Part shown: positions 31,943 through 46,900 of the stretch, one piece after another
How the letters are laid out: each line of letters opens with the position of its first letter
Numbering within the stretch: the stretch's first letter is position 1
Assembly (NCBI GenBank): GCA_029959085.1
Contig: JARWIR010000035.1
Span: 6,058,501 to 6,122,500 of the forward strand
Reading direction: 5' to 3'
DNA: 64,000 bases
Origin: Nemophila menziesii
Lineage: Eukaryota; Streptophyta; Magnoliopsida; Boraginales; Hydrophyllaceae
Notes under the pieces: generated by a model
Seen by the model: the letters and a program-made list of their open reading frames with translations, nothing else
Database searches by the model: none
What the model was told of the DNA's origin: nothing
Position numbers and translations under genes: made by a program

Positions 31943-34900
31943 GATGCATCATTAAGTGACTGTCATGGGTATTTATTGATAAGAAAAGATAATATACCTG
32001 GCTAGGCTTTTGTCTTATCCCAAAAAGTGATGCTCCGGAGACTGGTTCCTCGATTGTCCTAAAAAATACCTGAGAATCACTGGGATATGTTTAACGAATC
32101 CTCTAGACTCGGCAATTAAGGAAAAAGTGGAACTGGTGTCCCCTCAGGCATAAGGTAATTTACGCACCCGAGAGAGTACCTCCCCGCAAGTTTATGAGTC
32201 ACTCTGAGAAATAAAGGGTAAGTTTCTGTTCTCAACAAGGAATGTCTAGCCAATGGATTTTAAGTTTGTACTTTAGAGGTTTATCGAGCTATACAAATAA
32301 TTAAATTATATAATTTTTGTGTCGAAGTTTAATTAAAATAGAAATACATGTTTAACAATTATCAATTTATTGTTTTAATACAATCATGAGTGAAATAAGA
32401 TAAATAACAATATAATAATAGCGAGAAGTTAAGAAACTTGTAATATCCACTAGATAATACATATTAATTTTATGAACGTTCGACATAAGTTAACCTATTA
32501 TGTTTTATATATGTAGAACAAATAGTTAATAATAAATCTCGAATTGTTTTTTAATTTCTATATTCGACAATTATCGTTGACCGAGGAACCAAGTTATTCC
32601 TTGATTGTTGTTTCCATTAAAAGCTTGTTCTAGTAGTATACTCGCAGCTAGTCACTAACTTGAGTCTTACCCTTGTCTTCTCTAGTAAACCTTATAGCCC
32701 CACTATTAACCATAAGAACTTCTGCATCATAAGAATCTACTTCTACCACCTAAGCACTACTATTATCAGATGATACACTGATAACTTCTACTTTAGCTTC
32801 AGCAGATACACAGAGCTTGTAGTAGATCCCAAAGTCTACATTCAGATCAAATACTAATCCAAATCTAAAATTGGCCCTGATCAAATTCGAATCTTTCTTT
32901 ACTACAACAACAATTTTCCCGGGGTTAAATCCTTCCTCATCATTTTCATTTATTTTTCCTAAAGCCTCATCTAAGGAAGGAAGAAAGAACCGTGATCAAT
33001 AAAGAAAATAATAAACATAAGAAAATAAAGAATATGCCCTTTTAAGTTACAAGATATTGAATTAATAAAGAATAAAATTAGAAATTTTGAGATTTTGTTT
33101 GTTTTATTTGGATAACTTAACTTAAGAATAAAGATTATTACATGTTTTCTAATTAGTCCCCAAACAAGAGAAATATACGTATCAGATAGGAAACATTATT
33201 ATGTTTGTAAAAAGAACAATGTGTCCTAAATCAGGAACTCAATCTTAACTATTTGATATGGGTAAAACTTCCCTGCTATATTGGATGGTCCAATATTCTA
33301 ATTACAATAATTAATTAAAATAACAAAAAACATGTCATTAGATAAAGTAGGTAGTTAGTATACTTACTTTTTGTATTTTTAAAAATGAGGTATATGTCAT
33401 AATATTGTTGGTATTGGACCATCCTATATTGGATGGAAGAATTTTCCATTTGATACTCATGTTACTATTTTTTTTATCGATTGCAAATCACTGATCGAGA
33501 CAATTTTAATGGTGTCTTTTTTCAACAAATCTGATGAAGTTCATTAAATGACATTAGTCTGACTTCGAAACATGATAAGTCTTTAACTGTTTCCATAAAA
33601 CATATTCAAAATTCATAATATATACTAGCTTTAACATAACAACAAGAAAAATTAAGAAAGAAAGAAAGACTCTAGCTAATCTTATATATAATAAACAATT
33701 ATCAACTCAGGTATAGCAAATGTCATTGAATTTCACCATTACAAGGAACCTTTAAATAAAAGATCAATACATATATAATCATTAAATATATCTATTTAAT
33801 TTTTATATAAATATTCGGAAATATAGAGTACTCTCTTTTTATATTTACTTATGTTTCACTTATTTTATTATATACTTAATCCATTTAATTAAAATACAAT
33901 AATGTAAGTAATAGAAATATAAAACCCATAAAAAATTATTATAAACAAATCTATTATGGATCAAAAACATAAACTACATAAACAATTTATATTCAAATCC
34001 ACAAAATATCATTGCAAACGATAATATTACAATGAAAGAACATAATTTATTTTTATATTTTGAATAATTATAAATATAATAAGTAACTACCAAGTACAAA
34101 TAAGAAACAATGAAATAAAAAGATATTAAGCTAAATTTGTTTACTATACCTTATTTGAAATGACATGATCAACAATCTAAGATGCAAAGTATCTGAGAAT
34201 ATAGATCATATTTTACAAAGCATTTAGAAAAAGAAAATATACACGAGATTCATAGATGTGAGTGAAAGAGAGTAGAGATAGATTCACAAAGATGGAGACA
34301 AATGCTGTAAGATTAAAGTGGTAATACAGCCTATGACAGAGTACCCATGGTTTAAAAAATAAATTAGAGTAAAAAGAAAGAGGATGATCAATTGTGAATT
34401 TTGTAAGTAAATTGGAGGAGATATTTAAGGTTTAGGGTTTCAAATGTATTTTTAAGACCCATAACCCAACAAACTTTATTTAAATACGCTTGCAACACAC
34501 CTTACTAGGCCTAGCCTACAACATAGAAGCTCAAAAAAGTCTTATTAAACATACTACCACTGATATGTGTAAATGAATATTTACAACAAAACAATTAAAC
34601 AGTTACAATTGCAAGACTAAATTGCTCATGACAAATTATGGAACCCACAAAAGTCACACGTCATCCTCTCTTATATACGATTATTCTCATCACTTCTCAT
34701 ACGGTTTTGTATAAAAAAATAATAAACAACACGATAATTCTGAAAAATTATAAAAAATGATAAGATTACGTTAATAATTAAACTAAACTTTTTGAGTTAA
34801 ATGATAAAAATGAATTTTTTACCTTAATATGGGTTTTTTGCCAAGCAGGGTTGATGGTGGTGGAGAATGGTCCTGGCGGCATTTTCTTCTTTAGGAGAGC

Positions 34901-35945
34901 GGCTTGGTGGGAAGGTGAGTCTGAATAATTCTTTTTTTCTTTGTTTCATTGAATGGGAGTGTGGAGAGACGAGTTTTAGGTTTTATGTTCTATTGTTTTT
35001 TAAACATTGTTTTTTCTTTTCATATTTTGTTAAAAATATTTCCAGTTTTTTCGGTTGTATATTTTGTTTTATTTTAAACTTTATTATTTTGTCATAAATG
35101 ACAAAATCTAGTTACATCAACGACGGCGTGGAAGGGTAAAAATAAAGATCAGAGGCGGATGCTGCAACTTCGTCCATAGTTAGAGGGCCATAGGAGAACT
35201 TTACCCTAAAATAAGAGTGACATTTGAATTGCAAAGAGGTTAGCACAACAAAGGATAATGTGATTTATGTTGATTTTTAAAAAACTAACATAGTTTTTTA
35301 AAATAAATATTTGTGAAATAAATAATAATTATTATTATACTTGATTTGAGTGGATAATAATATATATTTCCATTAAGTAACTTGTCGGTGCTATCTTTAA
35401 TTTTATTCTATAAGATTAGATTTTTCTTTTATAATAAATAATGAATGTTAGAAAAAAAATTTACTCGTGGATCGAGTGCAAGGTCAAAAAAAACTTGGCA
35501 AATGCATGTCGAAAAGAATGTTATTATTGGGCAATGTAATAATTTCATTTTTTAACTTTGTAAGATTTTTTTTTAAAATAATGATTTCTTAAACTTTCAG
35601 ATATAAGCATTACTTCATGATATCCAAATTTGTTTTTATTGAGATCTCAACTCTTCTTTAATTTTTTATTACCTAGGTAGCTAAGAACATATATGTTTTT
35701 TCAAAGAAATACATGGTCAGAGAAAATAATAGATTGATCATAGAGTGTAGAACAACCGACTAATAGAAATACACAAAAAAATGAAAGTTCAATGCTTCTT
35801 GTGAATGATGCTCGAACTAGATCTAACTTCTTCCAAGCCTAGCAACCTGGAATTAAATGAAGGTCAGGAAAACAAGGATTTAGGACTGAGAAGAGTATAT
35901 ATGGACTGGGCCTAATTGTAATTTGAACAATGTAAGAATATAAGT
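31943..35945. repeat. Tandem unit E3 (4003 bp), type a of the dimer
   Basis: Diagnostic variants shared with E5: GAGAAGTTAAGAAAC (GCCTA missing), GAGGAACCAAGTTATT, CACAGAGCTTG. Its right half also matches E5, including GAATAATTC in the leader block. Confidence 0.92.
35100..35216. repeat. MULE right-TIR scar in E3
   Basis: GACAAAATCTAG to CTTTACCC, with the CTGCAACTTCG reading also found in E1 and E5. Confidence 0.85.
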
Positions 35946-38900
35946 GATGCATCATTAAGTGACTGTCATGGGTATTTATTGATAAGAAAAGATAATATAC
36001 CTGGCTAGGCTTTTGTCTTATCCCAAAAAGTGATGCTCCGGAGACTGGTTCCTCGATTGTCCTAAAAAATACCTGAGAATCACTGGGATATGTTTAACGA
36101 ATCCTCTAGACTCGGCAATTAAGGAAAAAGTGGAACTGGTGTCCCCTCAGGCATAAGGTAATTTACGCACCCGAGAGAGTATCTTCCCGCAAGTCTATGA
36201 GACACTCTGAGAAATAAAGGGTAAGTTTCCGTTCTCAACAAGGAATGTCTAGCCAATGGATAGATTTAAGTTTGTACTTTAGAGGTTTATTGAGCTATAC
36301 AAATAATTAAATTATATAATTTTTGTGTCGAAGTTTAATTAAAATAGAAATACATGTTTAACAATTATCAATTTATTGTTTTAATACAATCATGAGTGAA
36401 ATAAGATATATAACAATATAATAATAGCGAGAAGTTAGCCTAAGAAACTTGTAATATCCACTAGATAATACATATTAATTTTATGAACATTCGACATAAG
36501 TTAACCTATTATGTTTTATATATGTAGAACAAATAGTTAATAATAAATCTCGAATTCTTTTTTAATTTCTATATTCGACCATTATCGTTGACCGATGAAC
36601 CATGTTATTCCTTGATTGTTGTTTCCATTAAAAGCTTGTTCTAGTAGTATACTCGCAGCTAGTCACTAACTTGAGACTTACCCTTGTCTTCTCTAGTAAA
36701 CCTTATAGCCCCACTATTAACCATAAGAACTTCTGCATCATAAGAATCTACTTCTACCACCTAAGCACTACTATTATCATATGATACACTGATAACTTCT
36801 ACTTTAGCTTCAGCAGATACACACAGCTTGTAGTATATCCCAAAGTCTACATTCAGATCAAATACTAATCCAAATCTAAAATTGGCCCTGATCAAATTCG
36901 GATCTTTCTTTACTTCAACAACAATTTTCCCGGGCTTAAATCCTTCCTCATCATTTTCATTTATTTTTCCTAAAGCCTCATCTAAGGAAGGAAGAAAGAA
37001 CCGTGATCAATAAAGAAAATAATAAACATAAGAAAATAACGAATATGCCCTTTTAAGTTACAAGATATTGAATTAATAAAGAATAAAATTAGAAATATTG
37101 AGATTTTGTTTGTTTTATTTGGATAACTTAACTTAAGAATAAAGATTATTACATGTTTTCTAATTAGTCCCCAAACAAGAGAAATATGCGTATCAGATAG
37201 GAAACATTACTATGTTCATAAAAAGAACAATGTGTCCTAAATCAGGAACTCAATCTTAACTATTTGATATGGGTAAAACTTCCCTGCTATATTAGATGGT
37301 CCAATATTTTAATTACAATAATTAATTAAAATAACAAAAAACATGTCATTAGATAAAGTAGGTAGTTAGTATACTTAGTTTTTGTATTTTTAAAAAATGA
37401 GGTATATGTCATAATATTGTTGGTATTGGACAATCCTATATTGGATGGAAGAATTTTCCATTTGATACTCATGTTACTATTTTTTTATCGATTGAAAATC
37501 ACTGATCGAGACAATTTTAATGGTGTCTTTTTTCAACAAATCTGATGAAGTTCATTAAATGACATTAGTCTGACTTCGACACATGATAAGTCTTTAACTG
37601 TTTCCATAAAACATATTCAAAATTCATAATATATACTAGCTTTAACATAACAACAAGAAAAATTAAGAAAGAAAGAAAGACTCTAGCTAATCTTATATAT
37701 AATAAACAATTATCAACTCAGGTATAGCAAATGTCATTGAATTTCACCATTACAAGGAACCTTTAAATAAAAGATCAATATATATATAATCATTAAATAT
37801 ATCTATTTAATTTTTATATAAATATTCGGAAATATAGAGTACTCTGTTTTTATATTTACTTATGTTTCACTTATTTTATTATATACTTAATCCATTTAAT
37901 TAAAATACAATAAAGTAAGTAATAGAAATATAAAACCCATAAAAAATTATTATAAACAAATCTATTATGGATCAAAAACATAAACTACATAAACAATTTA
38001 TATTCAAATCCACAAAATATCATTGCAAACGATAATATTAACAATGAAAGAACATAATTTATTTTTATATTTTGAATAATTATAAATATAATAAGTAACT
38101 ACCAAGTACAAATAAGAAACAATGAAATAAAAAGATATTAAGCTAAATTTGTTTACTATACCTTATTTGAAATGACATGATCAACAATCCAAGATGCAAA
38201 GTATCTGAGAATATAGATCATATTTTACAAAGCATTTAAAAAAGAAAATATACACGAGATTCATAGATGTGAGTGAAAGAGAGGAGAGATAGATTCACAA
38301 AGATGGAGAGAAATACTGTAAGATTAAAGTGGTAATACAGCCTATGACAGAGTACCCAGGGTTTAAAAAAGAAATTAGAGTAAAAAGAAAGAGGATGATC
38401 AATTGTGAATTTTGTAAGTAAATTGGAGGAGATATTTAAGGTTTAGGGTTTCAAATGTATTTTTAAGACCCATAAACCAACAAACTTTATTTAAATACGC
38501 TTGCAACACACCTTACTAGGCCTAGCCTACAACATAGAAGCTCAAAAAAGTCTTATTAAACATATTACCACTGATATGTGTAAATGAATATTTACAACAA
38601 AACAATTAAACAGTTACAATTGCAAGACCAAATTGCTCATGACAAATTATGGAACCCACAAAAATCACACGTCATCCTCTCTTATATACGATTATTCTCA
38701 TCACTTCTCATACGGTTTTGTATAAAAAAATAATAAACAACACGATAATTCTGAAAAATTATAAAAAATGATAAGATTACGTTAATAATTAAACTAAACT
38801 TTTTGAGTTAAATGATAAAAATGAATTTTTTACCTTAATATGGGTTTTTCGCCAAGCAGGGTTGATGGTGGTGGAGAATGGTCCTGGCGGCATTTTCTTC

Positions 38901-39956
38901 TTTAGGAGAGCGGCTTGGTGGGAAGGTGAGTCTGAAGAATTCTTTTTTTCTTTGTTTCATTGAATGGGAGTGTGGAGAGACGAGTTTTAGGTTTTATGTT
39001 CTATTGTTTTTTAAACATTGTTTTTTCTTTTCATATTTTGTTAAAAATATTTTCAGTTTTTTCGGTTGTATATTTTGTTTTATTTTAAACTTTATTATTT
39101 TCTCATAAATGACAAAATCTAGTTACATCAACTGACGGCGTGGAAGGGTAAAAATAAAGATAAGAGGCGGATGCTGCACTTTGTCCATAGTTAGAGGGCC
39201 ATAGGAGAACTTTACCCTAAAATAAGAGTGACATTTGGATTGCAAAGAGGTTAGCACAACAAAGGATAATGTGATTTATGTTGATTTTTAAAAAACTAAC
39301 ATAGTTTTTTAAAATAAATATTTGTGAAATAAATAATTATTATTATTATACTTGATTTGAGTGGATAATAATATATATTTCCATTAAGTAACTTGTCGGT
39401 GCTATCTTTAATTTTATTCTATAAGATTAGATTTTTCTTTTATAATAAATAATGAATGTTAGAAAAAAAATTTACTCGTGGATCGAGTGCAAGGTCAAAA
39501 AAAACTTGGCAAATGCATGTCGAAAAGAATGTTATTATTGGGGAATGTAATAATTTCATTTTTTAACTTTGTAAGATTTTTTTTTAAAATAATGATTTCT
39601 TAAACTTTCAGATATAAGCATTACTTCATGATATCCAAATTTGTTTTTATTGAGATCTCAACCCTTCTTTAATTTTTTATTACCTAGGTAGCTAAGAACA
39701 TATATGTTTTTTCAAACAAATACATGGTCAGAGAAAATAATAGATTGATCATAGAGTGTAGAACAACCGACTAATAGAAATACACAAAAAAATGAAAGTT
39801 CAATGCTTCTTGTGAATGATGCTCGAACTAGATCTAACTTCTTCCAAGCCTAGCAACCTGGAATTAAATGAAGGTCAGGAAAACAAGGATTTAGGACTGA
39901 GAAGAGTATATATGGACTGGGCCTAATTGTAATTTGAACAATGTAAGAATATAAGT
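35946..39956. repeat. Tandem unit E4 (4011 bp), type b of the dimer
   Basis: Diagnostic variants shared with E6: GTAGTATATCCC, GATGAACCATGTTATT, TTCTCATAAATGAC at the scar joint, GAGAGAAATACTG. Confidence 0.92.
39111..39217. repeat. MULE right-TIR scar in E4
   Basis: Joint reads TTCTCATAAATGACAAAA, so one arm of the palindrome has a single change (G to C); shared with E6. Confidence 0.85.
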
Positions 39957-42900
39957 GATGCATCATTAAGTGACTGTCATGGGTATTTATTGATAAGAAA
40001 AGATAATATACCTGGCTAGGCTTTTGTCTTATCCCAAAAAGTGATGCTCCGGAGACTGGTTCCTCGATTGTCCTAAAAAATACCTGAGAATCACTGGGAT
40101 ATGTTTAACGAATCCTCTAGACTCGGCAATTAAGGAAAAAGTGGAACTGGTGTCCCCTCAGGCATAAGGTAATTTACGCACCCGAGAGAGTATCTTCCCG
40201 CAAGTCTATGAGACACTCTGAGAAATAAAGGGTAAGTTTCCGTTCTCAACAAGGAATGTCTAGCCAATGGATAGATTTAAGTTTGTACTTTAGAGGTTTA
40301 TTGAGCTATACAAATAATTAAATTATATAATTTTTGTGTCGAAGTTTAATTAAAATAGAAATACATGTTTAACAATTATCAATTTATTGTTTTAATACAA
40401 TCATGAGTGAAATAAGATATATAACAATATAATAATAGCGAGAAGTTAAGAAACTTGTAATATCCACTAGATAATACATATTAATTTTATGAACGTTCGA
40501 CATAAGTTAACCTATTATGTTTTATATATGTAGAACAAATAGTTAATAATAAATCTCGAATTGTTTTTTAATTTCTATATTCGACAATTATCGTTGACCG
40601 AGGAACCAAGTTATTCCTTGATTGTTGTTTCCATTAAAAGCTTGTTCTAGTAGTATACTCGCAGCTAGTCACTAACTTGAGTCTTACCCTTGTCTTCTCT
40701 AGTAAACCTTATAGCCCCACTATTAACCATAAGAACTTCTGCATCATAAGAATCTACTTCTACCACCTAAGCACTACTATTATCAGATGATACACTGATA
40801 ACTTCTACTTTAGCTTCAGCAGATACACAGAGCTTGTAGTAGATCCCAAAGTCTACATTCAGATCAAATACTAATCCAAATCTAAAATTGGCCCTGATCA
40901 AATTCGAATCTTTCTTTACTTCAACAACAATTTTCCCGGGGTTAAATCCTTCCTCATCATTTTCATTTATTTTTCCTAAAGCCTCATCTAAGGAAGGAAG
41001 AAAGAACCGTGATCAATAAAGAAAATAATAAACATAAGAAAATAAAGAATATGCCCTTTTAAGTTACAAGATATTGAATTAATAAAGAATAAAATTAGAA
41101 ATTTTGAGATTTTGTTTGTTTTATTTGGATAACTTAACTTAAGAATAAAGATTATTACATGTTTTCTAATTAGTCCCCAAACAAGAGAAATATACGTATC
41201 AGATAGGAAACATTATTATGTTTGTAAAAAGAACAATGTGTCCTAAATCAGGAACTCAATCTTAACTATTTGATATGGGTAAAACTTCCCTGCTATATTG
41301 GATGGTCCAATATTCTAATTACAATAATTAATTAAAATAACAAAAAACATGTCATTAGATAAAGTAGGTAGTTAGTATACTTAGTTTTTGTATTTTTAAA
41401 AATGAGGTATATGTCATAATATTGTTGGTATTGGACCATCCTATATTGGATGGAAGAATTTTCCATTTGATACTCATGTTACTATTTTTTTTTATCGATT
41501 GCAAATCACTGATCGAGACAATTTTAATGGTGTCTTTTTTCAACAAATCTGATGAAGTTCATTAAATGACATTAGTCTGACTTCGAAACATGATAAGTCT
41601 TTAACTGTTTCCATAAAACATATTCAAAATTCATAATATATACTAGCTTTAACATAACAACAAGAAAAATTAAGAAAGAAAGAAAGACTCTAGCTAATCT
41701 TATATATAATAAACAATTATCAACTCAGGTATAGCAAATGTCATTGAATTTCACCATTACAAGGAACCTTTAAATAAAAGATCAATACATATATAATCAT
41801 TAAATATATCTATTTAATTTTTATATAAATATTCGGAAATATAGAGTACTCTCTTTTTATATTTACTTATGTTTCACTTATTTTATTATATACTTAATCC
41901 ATTTAATTAAAATACAATAATGTAAGTAATAGAAATATAAAACCCATAAAAAATTATTATAAACAAATCTATTATGGATCAAAAACATAAACTACATAAA
42001 CAATTTATATTCAAATCCACAAAATATCATTGCAAACGATAATATTACAATGAAAGAACATAATTTATTTTTATATTTTGAATAATTATAAATATAATAA
42101 GTAACTACCAAGTACAAATAAGAAACAATGAAATAAAAAGATATTAAGCTAAATTTGTTTACTATACCTTATTTGAAATGACATGATCAACAATCTAAGA
42201 TGCAAAGTATCTGAGAATATAGATCATATTTTACAAAGCATTTAGAAAAAGAAAATATACACGAGATTCATAGATGTGAGTGAAAGAGAGTAGAGATAGA
42301 TTCACAAAGATGGAGACAAATGCTGTAAGATTAAAGTGGTAATACAGCCTATGACAGAGTACCCATGGTTTAAAAAATAAATTAGAGTAAAAAGAAAGAG
42401 GATGATCAATTGTGAATTTTGTAAGTAAATTGGAGGAGATATTTAAGGTTTAGGGTTTCAAATGTATTTTTAAGACCCATAACCCAACAAACTTTATTTA
42501 AATACGCTTGCAACACACCTTACTAGGCCTAGCCTACAACATAGAAGCTCAAAAAAGTCTTATTAAACATACTACCACTGATATGTGTAAATGAATATTT
42601 ACAACAAAACAATTAAACAGTTACAATTGCAAGACTAAATTGCTCATGACAAATTATGGAACCCACAAAAGTCACACGTCATCCTCTCTTATATACGATT
42701 ATTCTCATCACTTCTCATACGGTTTTGTATAAAAAAATAATAAACAACACGATAATTCTGAAAAATTATAAAAAATGATAAGATTACGTTAATAATTAAA
42801 CTAAACTTTTTGAGTTAAATGATAAAAATGAATTTTTTACCTTAATATGGGTTTTTTGCCAAGCAGGGTTGATGGTGGTGGAGAATGGTCCTGGCGGCAT

Positions 42901-43963
42901 TTTCTTCTTTAGGAGAGCGGCTTGGTGGGAAGGTGAGTCTGAATAATTCTTTTTTTCTTTGTTTCATTGAATGGGAGTGTGGAGAGACGAGTTTTAGGTT
43001 TTATGTTCTATTGTTTTTTAAACATTGTTTTTTCTTTTCATATTTTGTTAAAAATATTTCCAGTTTTTTCGGTTGTATATTTTGTTTTATTTTAAACTTT
43101 ATTACTTTGTCATAAATGACAAAATCTAGTTACATCAACGACGGCGTGGAAGGGTAAAAATAAAGATCAGAGGCGGATGCTGCAACTTCGTCCATAGTTA
43201 GAGGGCCATAGGAGAACTTTACCCTAAAATAAGAGTGACATTTGAATTGCAAAGAGGTTAGCACAACAAAGGATAATGTGATTTATGTTGATTTTTAAAA
43301 AACTAACATAGTTTTTTAAAATAAATATTTGTGAAATAAATAATAATTATTATTATACTTGATTTGAGTGGATAATAATATATATTTCCATTAAGTAACT
43401 TGTCGGTGCTATCTTTAATTTTATTCTATAAGATTAGATTTTTCTTTTATAATAAATAATGAATGTTAGAAAAAAAATTTACTCGTGGATCGAGTGCAAG
43501 GTCAAAAAAAACTTGGCAAATGCATGTCGAAAAGAATGTTATTATTGGGCAATGTAATAATTTCATTTTTTAACTTTGTAAGATTTTTTTTTAAAATAAT
43601 GATTTCTTAAACTTTCAGATATAAGCATTACTTCATGATATCCAAATTTGTTTTTATTGAGATCTCAACTCTTCTTTAATTTTTTATTACCTAGGTAGCT
43701 AAGAACATATATGTTTTTTCAAAGAAATACATGGTCAGAGAAAATAATAGATTGATCATAGAGTGTAGAACAACCGACTAATAGAAATACACAAAAAAAT
43801 GAAAGTTCAATGCTTCTTGTGAATGATGCTCGAACTAGATCTAACTTCTTCCAAGCCTAGCAACCTGGAATTAAATGAAGGTCAGGAAAACAAGGATTTA
43901 GGACTGAGAAGAGTATATATGGACTGGGCCTAATTGTAATTTGAACAATGTAAGAATATAAGT
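39957..43963. repeat. Tandem unit E5 (4007 bp), type a
   Basis: From about 40440 onward near-identical to E3 at an offset of 8017-8018. Its first roughly 480 bp instead match E4 and E6 (GTATCTTCCCGC, GATATATAAC), placing the duplication joint near 40440. Confidence 0.92.
43118..43224. repeat. MULE right-TIR scar in E5
   Basis: Same sequence type as the E3 scar. Confidence 0.85.
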
Positions 43964-46900
43964 GATGCATCATTAAGTGACTGTCATGGGTATTTATTGA
44001 TAAGAAAAGATAATATACCTGGCTAGGCTTTTGTCTTATCCCAAAAAGTGATGCTCCGGAGACTGGTTCCTCGATTGTCCTAAAAAATACCTGAGAATCA
44101 CTGGGATATGTTTAACGAATCCTCTAGACTCGGCAATTAAGGAAAAAGTGGAACTGGTGTCCCCTCAGGCATAAGGTAATTTACGCACCCGAGAGAGTAT
44201 CTTCCCGCAAGTCTATGAGACACTCTGAGAAATAAAGGGTAAGTTTCCGTTCTCAACAAGGAATGTCTAGCCAATGGATAGATTTAAGTTTGTACTTTAG
44301 AGGTTTATTGAGCTATACAAATAATTAAATTATATAATTTTTGTGTCGAAGTTTAATTAAAATAGAAATACATGTTTAACAATTATCAATTTATTGTTTT
44401 AATACAATCATGAGTGAAATAAGATATATAACAATATAATAATAGCGAGAAGTTAGCCTAAGAAACTTGTAATATCCACTAGATAATACATATTAATTTT
44501 ATGAACATTCGACATAAGTTAACCTATTATGTTTTATATATGTAGAACAAATAGTTAATAATAAATCTCGAATTCTTTTTTAATTTCTATATTCGACCAT
44601 TATCGTTGACCGATGAACCATGTTATTCCTTGATTGTTGTTTCCATTAAAAGCTTGTTCTAGTAGTATACTCGCAGCTAGTCACTAACTTGAGACTTACC
44701 CTTGTCTTCTCTAGTAAACCTTATAGCCCCACTATTAACCATAAGAACTTCTGCATCATAAGAATCTACTTCTACCACCTAAGCACTACTATTATCATAT
44801 GATACACTGATAACTTCTACTTTAGCTTCAGCAGATACACACAGCTTGTAGTATATCCCAAAGTCTACATTCAGATCAAATACTAATCCAAATCTAAAAT
44901 TGGCCCTGATCAAATTCGGATCTTTCTTTACTTCAACAACAATTTTCCCGGGCTTAAATCCTTCCTCATCATTTTCATTTATTTTTCCTAAAGCCTCATC
45001 TAAGGAAGGAAGAAAGAACCGTGATCAATAAAGAAAATAATAAACATAAGAAAATAACGAATATGCCCTTTTAAGTTACAAGATATTGAATTAATAAAGA
45101 ATAAAATTAGAAATATTGAGATTTTGTTTGTTTTATTTGGATAACTTAACTTAAGAATAAAGATTATTACATGTTTTCTAATTAGTCCCCAAACAAGAGA
45201 AATATGCGTATCAGATAGGAAACATTACTATGTTCATAAAAAGAACAATGTGTCCTAAATCAGGAACTCAATCTTAACTATTTGATATGGGTAAAACTTC
45301 CCTGCTATATTAGATGGTCCAATATTTTAATTACAATAATTAATTAAAATAACAAAAAACATGTCATTAGATAAAGTAGGTAGTTAGTATACTTAGTTTT
45401 TGTATTTTTAAAAAATGAGGTATATGTCATAATATTGTTGGTATTGGACAATCCTATATTGGATGGAAGAATTTTCCATTTGATACTCATGTTACTATTT
45501 TTTTATCGATTGAAAATCACTGATCGAGACAATTTTAATGGTGTCTTTTTTCAACAAATCTGATGAAGTTCATTAAATGACATTAGTCTGACTTCGACAC
45601 ATGATAAGTCTTTAACTGTTTCCATAAAACATATTCAAAATTCATAATATATACTAGCTTTAACATAACAACAAGAAAAATTAAGAAAGAAAGAAAGACT
45701 CTAGCTAATCTTATATATAATAAACAATTATCAACTCAGGTATAGCAAATGTCATTGAATTTCACCATTACAAGGAACCTTTAAATAAAAGATCAATATA
45801 TATATAATCATTAAATATATCTATTTAATTTTTATATAAATATTCGGAAATATAGAGTACTCTGTTTTTATATTTACTTATGTTTCACTTATTTTATTAT
45901 ATACTTAATCCATTTAATTAAAATACAATAAAGTAAGTAATAGAAATATAAAACCCATAAAAAATTATTATAAACAAATCTATTATGGATCAAAAACATA
46001 AACTACATAAACAATTTATATTCAAATCCACAAAATATCATTGCAAACGATAATATTAACAATGAAAGAACATAATTTATTTTTATATTTTGAATAATTA
46101 TAAATATAATAAGTAACTACCAAGTACAAATAAGAAACAATGAAATAAAAAGATATTAAGCTAAATTTGTTTACTATACCTTATTTGAAATGACATGATC
46201 AACAATCCAAGATGCAAAGTATCTGAGAATATAGATCATATTTTACAAAGCATTTAAAAAAGAAAATATACACGAGATTCATAGATGTGAGTGAAAGAGA
46301 GGAGAGATAGATTCACAAAGATGGAGAGAAATACTGTAAGATTAAAGTGGTAATACAGCCTATGACAGAGTACCCAGGGTTTAAAAAAGAAATTAGAGTA
46401 AAAAGAAAGAGGATGATCAATTGTGAATTTTGTAAGTAAATTGGAGGAGATATTTAAGGTTTAGGGTTTCAAATGTATTTTTAAGACCCATAAACCAACA
46501 AACTTTATTTAAATACGCTTGCAACACACCTTACTAGGCCTAGCCTACAACATAGAAGCTTAAAAAAGTCTTATTAAACATATTACCACTGATATGTGTA
46601 AATGAATATTTACAACAAAACAATTAAACAGTTACAATTGCAAGACCAAATTGCTCATGACAAATTATGGAACCCACAAAAATCACACGTCATCCTCTCT
46701 TATATACGATTATTCTCATCACTTCTCATACGGTTTTGTATAAAAAAATAATAAACAACACGATAATTCTGAAAAATTATAAAAAATGATAAGATTACGT
46801 TAATAATTAAACTAAACTTTTTGAGTTAAATGATAAAAATGAATTTTTTACCTTAATATGGGTTTTTCGCCAAGCAGGGTTGATGGTGGTGGAGAATGGT

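Noticed and set aside
41355..41546. 63-codon minus frame in E5
   Set aside because: Open only in E5 because of one extra T in a T-run; closed or shifted in sister units, AT-rich and without motif.
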